A DNA stretch of 9,761 nucleotides from Pseudomonadota bacterium (lineage in GTDB: Bacteria; Pseudomonadota; Gammaproteobacteria; Acidiferrobacterales; Acidiferrobacteraceae). The stretch lies in assembly GCA_021797365.1 (NCBI GenBank), contig JAJZZU010000072.1, forward strand, positions 1 to 9,761, written 5' to 3'. The position numbers and the translations under genes are program-made. Below, piece after piece: positions 1-6,365 of the stretch. The notes beneath the pieces were generated by a model. The model saw only the letters and a program-made list of their open reading frames with translations, did not search any database and was not told the DNA's origin. Position 1 is the first letter of the stretch, and every line of letters starts with the position of its first letter.

Positions 1-1560
1 CGGCGCCTGGCACAGAGCCAGGACATCTTTGGCCGGGATGCCATAGCCGGTCACCGCGTCCGGATAACGGAGCGCCAGACCTTCCTCGACCGACCACGCG
101 AAGGTTGCGGGACGCGCGCCACGCGCCAGGTCCTCGGCAATGGCGTACAAGATTTCCCCGACAGCACCCAGCCCTCGAAGGGTGGTGGCGGGGTCCGAGG
201 CGGGGGGGATCTCAGGCGTCTGCGGCGCCTCCTTCGCCGATGGCGATGACGGTGGTGGGGGCACATCCGAGGCCACCGCCGGTGACGAAGGGGGCGCCGG
301 AGAGACCCGGGGCGCAGGGGGTTCCAAGACGGCCGCTGTCTCTGCGGGCGTTGCCGTGGGGCTGCCCGCGTCCACGCGCCCGGGTGCCTGCGGTGGGGGC
401 GGATCGATCAGGAGCGCCGCGTCGCGCAGGCGCAAGACGTGCAAGGCCACTTCGCGGCCGCTCGGGTCCCGTAAGGCCTCCGGCATCAGGCGATGATATG
501 GGCCTTGTGCTGCCGGGATAGCGAGACCCCGCTCGATTAAAATCTGCGCGACTCGATCCGGGTCGTTGGGGATGGCCGGCATGCGATCACGCTTCAACGC
601 CATGATGGCCGCGGCCCCCGCCTTGGGCCATACGAGATAGAGCCCATTATCGACATGCCAGACTTCGCCGCCCACGCGGTTGATCCCGAACTGGCCTTCG
701 TGGCAAAGCCGCCGTAGCGTCTCGATGATGTAGCGCTCCACAGGGATCCCGATATCCGAGTCCGCGGGGGCCGCCATCGTCCCCAGCCGGGCCACGTCCT
801 TCTGGACACTCCAGGCATCAGCCTGTGTCGCGATATCGCGCAGCTGGTTGGTGCCATATTCGAGTCCGGCCAGGGATTCGGTCAGCGACTGCAGGATGTG
901 GTCCGCGTCGTCGCCCGCGATCCACGCCAAGCCTTCGGCGCCGATGAAGCGCGGGGCAATCATGGCGGTCATGAGGATATGCTTGTCGCGTCGTCCCGGG
1001 CGCCATTGCAGATAGTAGCGGTCCTTGCCGGCGAGCCAGTCGACCAGGGATTGAGCGAAAGGCGGCCATGTCTGGCCGTCGCGATCAGTCACCGTCATAT
1101 CCGTGATCGGTTTGGCGACATCGTGCAAAAGTCCCGCAAGAAACGTGGCGTATTGCCAACGCGGCAGGGCTTCCCGACGGACGCTTGCCGTCTCTCCGCC
1201 CCCCACCAAAACCGTGTCGAGCAGCCGCAGCGATTGGAACGCGACCTCGAGGCCATGTCGCAACAGTCCGCCCATGCCTCGGTGGTGATGGGACTGCGAA
1301 GCGGGTAATAGATGCACGTGCGCGACATACCGATCAATGACCGGTGCGTACCAACGCGCCCACAGCGCATCCCCCACGCCCGAGGTGAGCCGAATTCGGT
1401 CCAGCAATTCCCGTTGGTCTTGCAAGAGTCTCGCGGGATGCACGGCCGGCAGCCCTTGCAATGAAGGCGGGTAGTGCGGGACCTCCTCCATGTTCGCCGT
1501 CAACGCGTCGGTCGCGGTGACCGGAGGCGTTTTGGTGCGCCAAAGCCGGTCGAGGATCAT
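1..1560 (-). CDS. traI: MobH/TraI_2-family conjugative relaxase, C-terminus beyond the window
   Basis: This reading frame is open from an ATG at 1560 to the left edge (520 codons, no stop), so the gene is partial at its C-terminus. Residues 91-105 (HHHRGMGGLLRHGLE) and LLHDVAK at 144-150 match the triple-histidine and HD motifs of the TraI_2 domain, the MobH relaxase of ICEs such as SXT/R391 and the Pseudomonas PFGI-1 type. A proline/alanine-rich linker follows at about 385-455, and a second folded region resembling TraI_2_C begins just before the edge. MobH relaxases act at oriT and start DNA transfer during conjugation. The start overlaps the stop of the upstream EAL gene by ATGA, which indicates translational coupling; no strong ribosome site stands alone. 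The family assignment rests on motifs read by eye; the role in transfer is inferred from the family. Confidence 0.88.
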   Translation of the reverse strand, partial: MILDRLWRTKTPPVTATDALTANMEEVPHYPPSLQGLPAVHPARLLQDQRELLDRIRLTSGVGDALWARWYAPVIDRYVAHVHLLPASQSHHHRGMGGLLRHGLEVAFQSLRLLDTVLVGGGETASVRREALPRWQYATFLAGLLHDVAKPITDMTVTDRDGQTWPPFAQSLVDWLAGKDRYYLQWRPGRRDKHILMTAMIAPRFIGAEGLAWIAGDDADHILQSLTESLAGLEYGTNQLRDIATQADAWSVQKDVARLGTMAAPADSDIGIPVERYIIETLRRLCHEGQFGINRVGGEVWHVDNGLYLVWPKAGAAAIMALKRDRMPAIPNDPDRVAQILIERGLAIPAAQGPYHRLMPEALRDPSGREVALHVLRLRDAALLIDPPPPQAPGRVDAGSPTATPAETAAVLEPPAPRVSPAPPSSPAVASDVPPPPSSPSAKEAPQTPEIPPASDPATTLRGLGAVGEILYAIAEDLARGARPATFAWSVEEGLALRYPDAVTGYGIPAKDVLALCQAP

Positions 1561-2207
1561 GCGCACACCCTCCATAGAGGCCGCGCCGGCCACAGATACC
1601 CTTGCCCCCAGTGGACACCCAAGTCACGCGCCAACACGCGATCGTCCTCGGTTTCAATCCCTTCGCAAATCGTCATCGCGCCATTGTCGCGACCAATGGA
1701 CGCGACATGCTGAATAATGCTGCGTGTTTCCCGATATTGGCGCGCACGGACCAGGAGATGCTGATCGATCTTGATGAGGTTGGGGGTGGTCAGCGCGATG
1801 CGCCGTAATCCGTCCTGGCCGGCCCCCACATCATCGACCGCCAGTCGGATGTGGGCGTGTCGATCCCGTAAGGCGGTCAAGACGCGGGCGGCGTCGTCAA
1901 TCTGGTCATGGGATCCGCGCTCCGTCCACTCGATATGCCATTCGATGTCGCGGGGCGCTTCCGCAAAGGCCCCGAGCAGGGCGCGGACGAGCGACTTGTC
2001 CAAAATCTGATGGGTGTCGACATTCACGCTGCATAGGCCTGTCAAACCCGCTTGCGCAGCAACCGCGCCCACATGCGCGTACCACGTGCGCCAGGCGCGC
2101 GCATGGGTGGGATGCGGGTAGGCACAAAGCAGTTCCCCACCGACGACGACATCCGATGACAAATCCACGATGGGTTCCCAGGAAGCAAACGATATGGGTG
2201 CGTTCAT
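1557..2207 (-). CDS. Stand-alone EAL-domain protein (cyclic-di-GMP phosphodiesterase-like)
   Basis: This is a 216-residue protein consisting of little more than one EAL domain. Visible EAL landmarks are WEPIVDL at 10-16, the first glutamate in GGELL (E25, where the classic motif reads EAL), asparagine N62 in SVNVD, E96 in WTE, DD at 125-126 in VDDVGAG, K146 in IKID, E182 in EGIET and Q202 in GQGY. The metal and catalytic positions are therefore mostly kept. The arginine that usually follows EAL is missing, so substrate affinity may be altered. Such enzymes hydrolyse cyclic-di-GMP to pGpG. I chose the ATG at 2207 because the EAL fold starts just after it and GAGG lies upstream, although very close. 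GTG at 2315 and ATG at 2285 are in-frame alternatives that add residues without domain similarity. The gene overlaps the relaxase gene by 4 bases and is probably co-transcribed with it. Confidence 0.85.
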   Translation of the reverse strand: MNAPISFASWEPIVDLSSDVVVGGELLCAYPHPTHARAWRTWYAHVGAVAAQAGLTGLCSVNVDTHQILDKSLVRALLGAFAEAPRDIEWHIEWTERGSHDQIDDAARVLTALRDRHAHIRLAVDDVGAGQDGLRRIALTTPNLIKIDQHLLVRARQYRETRSIIQHVASIGRDNGAMTICEGIETEDDRVLARDLGVHWGQGYLWPARPLWRVCA

Positions 2208-2389
2208 GGCCTCATGGTGCCGAACACGCACGCCCGGTAGGTGGCGAATGACGGCGTTTTCCTGTCCCCGTTTATGCCGCGGCATCCTTGAATTGCAAAC
2301 GCCGCCGTGTTGCACGCCCTAATCGCGACTTGCATTTTTCCGCTGCTCCGTAGGATCACCCCCAGAGATCGCATTCATCGGGGGGGCAT
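2208..2389. other. Divergent intergenic region left of the IscB element
   Basis: These bases separate the minus-strand EAL/relaxase pair from the plus-strand IscB element. They must hold the promoter of the minus-strand genes and perhaps the original promoter of the plus-strand operon. I see no convincing -35/-10 pair: a plus-strand TTGCAT at about 2330 and TAGGAT at about 2351 are separated by only 15 bases. A CCCCC run and a GGGGGGG run near 2360-2386 can pair across a long loop. The last roughly 20 bases would supply the guide of the omega RNA. Confidence 0.4.
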
Positions 2390-2694
2390 CAGTCAACTAC
2401 CCCGTCCTGAAGGACGGAGCTTGGAGGTGAAAACCGAAAGGCTGGGTTGACCAGGGAGCACGGAAGTGCAGACGTTGGGTACAGGTCGTTCATGGCCGCT
2501 ATCGGGCCACTAGGACGCACCTTGGGATGCTTCCTCAGTCCCAAGCTCTGCAAGGTTGGGATCATGCTGGGCAAAGGCAAAGGCCCGAAGGTTCCCGCCG
2601 CACTCGAAAGAGTGGAGCCGGTACCGGACATTCCCGAGGGGATATTGGCCGCAAGGTCAGAGTTACAAGGCCCGTAAGGGCGAAGGAAACAGAA
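2385..2694 (+). ncRNA. Omega RNA (HEARO-type guide RNA) of the IscB element
   Basis: IscB proteins use an RNA encoded directly upstream of their gene, with the guide at its 5' end taken from DNA flanking the left end. The 300 bases before iscB hold a series of hairpins as expected: 2402-2417 (CCGTCC/GGACGG), 2458-2469 (GCAC/GTGC), 2493-2509 (TGGCC/GGCCA) and 2521-2545 (CTTGGGA/TCCCAAG). There is also GGTGAAAACC at about 2427. The scaffold seems to start near 2396-2402, so the guide would come from roughly 2375-2400; this boundary is inferred. The RNA ends at or just inside iscB. Similarity to HEARO RNAs is recognised by layout and motif, not by a covariance search. No promoter of its own is evident. 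Confidence 0.78.
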
Positions 2695-4100
2695 ATGGCC
2701 GTATTTGTGTTGGACAAAAGAAGTAAGCCGCTCATGCCGTGCTCGGAGAAGCGGGCGCGGTTGATGCTGGAGCGCGGTCGGGCCCGTGTCCACCGAATGG
2801 TGCCATTCACCATTCGGTTGGTGGATCGGCGGATGGAAGATTCCGTGTTGCAGCCCGTTCGGGTGAGTATCGCACCCGGCAGCAAAACCACGGGACTGGC
2901 CCTGTTGCGCGATTCGGAGACGGTGGATGCCACTGCGGGAGAAGTGACCCGGACTGCCGGTGTGCTCATGCTGCTGGAGTTGCAGCACCGGGGGCAGGCT
3001 ATTCGGGATGCGTTGACCCAGCGTCTGGCCTTTCGCCGGCGGCGACGCGGAAATCTGCGGTATCGCGCACCGCGTTTCAACAATCGGACTCGCAAGGAAG
3101 GCTGGCTCGCTCCGTCTTTGCAGCATCGCGTCGATACGACAACAGCGTGGGTGGCACGATTGCGGCGCTGGGCCCCGATCACAGGGCTCTCGACGATGAT
3201 CCACCGCTTTGATACCCAGCGGCTCCAGAACCCAGAGATCCAGGGCACAGAATACCAGCAAGGCACGCTCTTGGGATATGAGGTCCGGGAGTACCTGCTG
3301 GAGAAGTGGGGCCGGCAATGTGCCTACTGCGATGCGGAACACACGGCGCTGACTATTGACCATATCCACCCGAAAAGCCTGGGCGGCAGTGACCGGGTAT
3401 CGAATCTCACCTTGGCCTGCTTTCCCTGCAATCAGAAAAAGAGCAATCAGGACGTGCGGGTGTTTCTGGCCCATGACCCCAAACGGCTGGCGCGTATCGA
3501 AGCGCAACGGAAAGCCCCTCTTCAGGATGCGGCGGCCGTGAACAGCACCCGCTGGGCGTTGTGGGGAAGACTCCGGGGCACGGGCCTAGACGTAGAAGTC
3601 GGTACCGGCGGACGGACGAAGTGGAATCGCAAACGGTTCAGCGTGCCGAAAGCCCACTGCCTCGACGCGGCTTGTGTCGGGCATGTCGATGCCATTCGGC
3701 GCTGGCAACAGCCCCTACTCAGCATCAAGGCCACGGGACGCGGCAGTTACCAGCGCACGCGTCTCACCCGCCACGGTTTCCCCCGCGGATATTTGACCCG
3801 AAACAAAAGCGCCTTCGGGTTCCAGACCGGGGATATGGTGAAAGCCGTGGTGACTACAGGCAAAAAAGTGGGTACCTATCTGGGCCGCGTCGCCATCCGC
3901 GCGAGTGGCCGTTTCAATATCCAGACCGGAAACGGGCTGATACAAGGCATCCATCATCGCTTTTGCACGCTGATTCAGCGGGCGGACGGTTATGGATATT
4001 CGTGGACGAAGAGAGCTTTGAACAAAGGAGATGCGGGAATGGGGGCGGCTTACGCCGCCGCGCTCTCCCTCCCCGGGATGAATCCTGGGGTTTCCCGCGC
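2390..4100 (+). mobile_element. IscB-type IS200/IS605-superfamily element (no transposase inside)
   Basis: The element comprises a structured left end coding for the omega RNA, the iscB gene and a right-end hairpin. The left end carries CCGTCC-TGAA-GGACGG at 2402-2417. The right end has GCGCTCTC at 4060-4067, a 9-bp stem with a two-base loop at 4071-4090 and then TTTCCCGCGC ending at 4100. Elements of this superfamily insert without target duplication and lack inverted terminal repeats, so the exact borders cannot be fixed from one copy. The left border could lie anywhere from about 2385 to 2400. No tnpA is present inside, so mobility would need a transposase in trans. The right end lies within the last iscB codons, as is common for these elements. 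Confidence 0.8.
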
Positions 4101-4107
4101 AAACTGA
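2695..4107 (+). CDS. iscB: IscB RNA-guided nuclease homologue with substituted RuvC-I and RuvC-II catalytic residues
   Basis: This 470-residue protein is about full length for IscB, the ancestor group of Cas9. Order of parts: PLMP domain (KPLMP at 11-15), RuvC-I (56-70), arginine-rich bridge helix (about 107-133), RuvC-II (165-175), HNH (209-246) and RuvC-III (318-328). A C-terminal domain ends in LSLPGMNPGVSRAN. The HNH site is intact: CAYC at 209-212, DH at 222-223, N237 and CFPC at 242-245. RuvC-III keeps H321 and D324. RuvC-I reads SIAPGSKTTG where the family has DPGSKTTG, so A60 (GCA at 2872-2874) replaces the catalytic aspartate. RuvC-II reads MIHRFDTQ where the family has ELVRFDTQ, so M168 (ATG at 3196-3198) replaces the catalytic glutamate. 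The rest is well conserved and unbroken. The start at 2695 has AAGGA seven bases upstream. Expected outcome: nicking of the guide-paired strand by HNH, or binding only. Confidence 0.92.
   Translation: MAVFVLDKRSKPLMPCSEKRARLMLERGRARVHRMVPFTIRLVDRRMEDSVLQPVRVSIAPGSKTTGLALLRDSETVDATAGEVTRTAGVLMLLELQHRGQAIRDALTQRLAFRRRRRGNLRYRAPRFNNRTRKEGWLAPSLQHRVDTTTAWVARLRRWAPITGLSTMIHRFDTQRLQNPEIQGTEYQQGTLLGYEVREYLLEKWGRQCAYCDAEHTALTIDHIHPKSLGGSDRVSNLTLACFPCNQKKSNQDVRVFLAHDPKRLARIEAQRKAPLQDAAAVNSTRWALWGRLRGTGLDVEVGTGGRTKWNRKRFSVPKAHCLDAACVGHVDAIRRWQQPLLSIKATGRGSYQRTRLTRHGFPRGYLTRNKSAFGFQTGDMVKAVVTTGKKVGTYLGRVAIRASGRFNIQTGNGLIQGIHHRFCTLIQRADGYGYSWTKRALNKGDAGMGAAYAAALSLPGMNPGVSRAN
4060..4100 (+). repeat. Right-end hairpin of the IscB element
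   Basis: GCGCTCTC is followed by a 9-bp stem (CCCCGGGAT, loop GA, ATCCTGGGG, with one G-T pair) and TTTCCCGCGC. It lies inside the last codons of iscB and directly before the next gene's start. A very similar arrangement, GCGCTCTC, hairpin, TTCCCGCGC, flanks the transposase remnant at 8697-8740 on the other strand. Confidence 0.75.
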
Positions 4108-5027
4108 TGACGTGGGACGAATACTTCACTGCCTGGCAGGCATGGACACACACCCATGGCGGGCACATGCCGCCTGTGCGCGACCAAGGGCGCGTGACGC
4201 CGCTGGGCCGCTGGTGCAACCAGCAACGGTATCTCCATAAGGCCGGCCGTCTGGACCCTGCGAAGGTCGCGCGTCTGACCGAGGCGGGGTTTTTCGGCGC
4301 GACGGAGGTCGGCGTGCCCCCACGCTTCCCCGAACCCGCCCTTCCCTCGCCGTCGGACGAGAATGCGGCACGCATCGTGACCGACCTCGCGATGTTGCTC
4401 GCGGATGGTCAACGGTACGGCACGATCTACGCCGACCCCCCATGGAAGTACGTCAATCGCGGCACGCGCGGGGCGGCGCAGGGGCACTATCAGGGCATGA
4501 CGCTCGATGCGCTGGCCGCATTGCCCGTGGGTCAGCTCGCCGCCCCCGACGCCCATCTGCATCTGTGGATCACAAGCCCGCTGCTGCTGGACGCCGCCCG
4601 GCTCTTCGACGCCTGGGGTTTCGAGTATGTCTCGAGCTTCGTTTGGGATAAGGATCGCATGGGGATGGGGAATTACTGGCGCATCAATCACGAGTTCCTA
4701 TTGCTCGGGGTTCGTGGGCAGGCTCGCTCGTTTCGGGTCAAAAACCTTCAGAGCGTCGCGCGACTCCCCCGCCGCAAGCACTCGGCGAAGCCCGAGCAAA
4801 TCCGCGCCATGATCGAACAAGCCAGTCCCGGACCCTATCTGGAGCTCTTCGGGCGGCGCACCGCGCCCGGGTGGACCGTCTACGGCGATCAGGTGGCGAC
4901 CGACCTCTTCGATCACAACACGATTCGTGACGAGACGCCGCGGCCGGCCCCGCCGGTTCCGGAGGCGCCCCACCAAACCGCTTTCGCTGATATGCCGCCG
5001 ATTCGGGCGGTAGGAGGATCATCGTGA
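4107..5027 (+). CDS. MT-A70-family DNA adenine N6-methyltransferase with N-terminal helicase-associated-like domain
   Basis: This 306-residue protein belongs to the MT-A70 class. Its DPPW catalytic motif is at 110-113 (IYADPPWKY), and the family signature HSAKPEQ appears at 225-231, followed by PGPYLELFGRR at 241-251. It probably methylates adenine at N6 in DNA using S-adenosylmethionine. Residues 3-63 (Trp-rich, LGRWCNQQR at 33-41, AGFFG at 60-64) resemble a helicase-associated repeat and may bind DNA; this is an inference from pattern. No restriction partner lies nearby, so it looks like an orphan methyltransferase, perhaps epigenetic or anti-restriction. The ATG at 4107 shares its A with the iscB stop codon (TGATG) and has no clear ribosome site, so translation is likely coupled to iscB. 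The next gene overlaps its stop by GTGA. Confidence 0.87.
   Translation: MTWDEYFTAWQAWTHTHGGHMPPVRDQGRVTPLGRWCNQQRYLHKAGRLDPAKVARLTEAGFFGATEVGVPPRFPEPALPSPSDENAARIVTDLAMLLADGQRYGTIYADPPWKYVNRGTRGAAQGHYQGMTLDALAALPVGQLAAPDAHLHLWITSPLLLDAARLFDAWGFEYVSSFVWDKDRMGMGNYWRINHEFLLLGVRGQARSFRVKNLQSVARLPRRKHSAKPEQIRAMIEQASPGPYLELFGRRTAPGWTVYGDQVATDLFDHNTIRDETPRPAPPVPEAPHQTAFADMPPIRAVGGSS
5011..5018 (+). promoter_or_regulatory. Ribosome binding site that supports the GTG start at 5024
   Basis: AGGAGG at 5012-5017 lies six bases before a GTG. No in-frame ATG is near, so this site decides the start of the winged-helix gene. Confidence 0.75.
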
Positions 5028-5731
5028 ACCATACCGTTACCGCTGTTGCTCAACCCCTCTTATCGTCGTTGGACGAGGAGATTCTCGCGGCTATCGCCTT
5101 GCGATCCGGGGCGCCGCCCACGGCTTTACAGATCGCACAACGCTGTCCATCGGCCCATGAGACCCATGCGGTTTCCTTGCGCCTCCAGGTGCTAAAGCGC
5201 GCGGGTCTCATCCTGGCCTCGGGAGACGGGCGCCGGACCCGGTATCGGTTGGCCGCGCAGGTACGCCCCAAGAGCGCCAGCATTGCGCGACTGGGGCGCC
5301 GGGAAGACCCATTTGGTGAGGACCTGACCCCCGACACAACGCGGGTGCGCCGCGACATTCTGGTGGCCCTGGAGCGGGCCGGTCATCCCCTGAGCAAAGA
5401 CGAACTTGTACCGCTCGTACCGAGCGCGCGCAGTCGTCATGAACTCTCGCAGCAGATCCATGTGCTACTCACGCGTGGCCACCTGGAGACGACGGCCACC
5501 AAGCCCCGGCTGTATTGGCGCACGACCAGTCAACTCGAACTCGACCTTACGAGCACCGAGGAGCCGTTCAAGCCCCAGCTGCGTCGACTGCGCCACGGCT
5601 GGGCCCTGCGTCTGCAACCGGGGCGCTCCGCCACCATCACGCCGCTGGCGCCCGGCATCACGGTGGCCAAGGCCGGCGCGACGGTCATCGGCATCGTGAT
5701 CGACGACGCCCTCATTGGCGGCGCGTCATGA
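5024..5731 (+). CDS. Unrecognised protein with two winged-helix-like segments
   Basis: This 235-residue protein is not one I can name. Residues about 15-76 look like a winged helix-turn-helix: helices, then LRLQVLKRAGLI, then a basic hairpin DGRRTRYRL. Residues about 108-167 repeat this pattern (RRDILVALERAG, then QIHVLLTRGHLE and a hairpin PRLYWRT). That suggests a duplicated DNA-binding fold. The C-terminal third (about 185-235) contains short hydrophobic beta-like stretches ending in ATVIGIVIDDA. It starts with GTG, overlaps the methyltransferase stop by four bases and itself overlaps the next gene by ATGA, so it belongs to the same operon. A transcriptional regulator or plasmid-biology role is possible; there is no direct evidence for either. 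Confidence 0.75.
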   Translation: MNHTVTAVAQPLLSSLDEEILAAIALRSGAPPTALQIAQRCPSAHETHAVSLRLQVLKRAGLILASGDGRRTRYRLAAQVRPKSASIARLGRREDPFGEDLTPDTTRVRRDILVALERAGHPLSKDELVPLVPSARSRHELSQQIHVLLTRGHLETTATKPRLYWRTTSQLELDLTSTEEPFKPQLRRLRHGWALRLQPGRSATITPLAPGITVAKAGATVIGIVIDDALIGGAS

Positions 5732-6345
5732 CCTGGATGACAACCGCGTCCGGCGGACGCTTTGATTACGAGGCGCCCGAACTCGCCGAGATTCATATTG
5801 CAGACATCGCGCACGCCTTGGCGCAGATCTGCCGCTTCACGGGTCATACTCGCCGCTTTTACTCGGTTGCCCAACATTCGGTACTGGTCTCGCGGATCGT
5901 TCCGCCCGAGCACGCCCTTGCGGGGCTCATCCATGACGCCCACGAAGCCTACGTCGGTGACGTGGCCACACCCTTGAAGGATCATCTGCCCGGCTATCGC
6001 GAGGTAGAGGCGCGGGCCTGGTCGGCCGTGGCCACACGATTTGGCCTGAACCCTGTACTCCCGCCGTGCGTGAAACAGGCCGACATCATTGCGCTCGCAA
6101 CCGAGCGCCGCGACCTTTTGCCGCGGGATGGGCGTGTGTGGAGAGTGCTCGAGAATATCGTACCGCGCTTCGAGCGCATCGAGCCTCTGGGCCCCGAAGC
6201 GGCGGAGGTCTTGTTCCTGTCCCGCTACCGAGAGATTGCGGCCGCTGCGCGCCGCGGCGTTGCGGCGGAACCGATGCCGTCACCGCGCTATCCGCGCCTG
6301 CGACGTGTCTTATACGCCCTGTTTGTTGGCGACGGCCAAATATAG
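5728..6345 (+). CDS. HD-domain phosphohydrolase, YfbR-like
   Basis: This 205-residue protein has the HD superfamily metal site: H50 in SVAQHSV, H69-D70 in LIHDAHEAY, D78 in GDVATPLK, and D119 in ADIIALATERRDLL. This arrangement matches the YfbR-like 5'-deoxynucleotidases and related phage and plasmid HD hydrolases, which dephosphorylate nucleoside monophosphates with a divalent metal. Location should be cytoplasmic; no signal peptide is seen. The start at 5728 overlaps the previous stop (ATGA). The gene ends 20 bases before the sigma gene. In an ICE such an enzyme might adjust nucleotide pools or act in defence against phage; both are inference. A longer reading frame back to 5515 overlaps the winged-helix gene and is not favoured. 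Confidence 0.85.
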   Translation: MTWMTTASGGRFDYEAPELAEIHIADIAHALAQICRFTGHTRRFYSVAQHSVLVSRIVPPEHALAGLIHDAHEAYVGDVATPLKDHLPGYREVEARAWSAVATRFGLNPVLPPCVKQADIIALATERRDLLPRDGRVWRVLENIVPRFERIEPLGPEAAEVLFLSRYREIAAAARRGVAAEPMPSPRYPRLRRVLYALFVGDGQI

Positions 6346-6353
6346 AACTTCTC

Positions 6354-6359
6354 GGAGGA
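6354..6359 (+). promoter_or_regulatory. Ribosome binding site of the sigma factor gene
   Basis: GGAGGA lies six bases before the ATG at 6366. It favours this start over in-frame codons further upstream, which would run into the HD gene. Confidence 0.75.
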
Positions 6360-6365
6360 TTCCTG

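Noticed and set aside
105..521. Plus-strand open frames at the left edge
   Set aside because: They are antisense to the uninterrupted relaxase frame, and come from the proline/alanine-rich linker region.
2358..2388. CCCCC/GGGGG pair as a terminator
   Set aside because: The loop is long, no T run follows in either direction, and it is not at the end of a gene.
2527..2694. In-frame N-terminal extension of iscB
   Set aside because: This stretch is the structured omega RNA; the PLMP domain starts right after the ATG at 2695, which has a good ribosome site.
2389..3507. Long minus-strand open frame (372 codons) over the omega RNA and iscB
   Set aside because: It lies antisense to a clearly conserved iscB and its product shows no recognisable motif.
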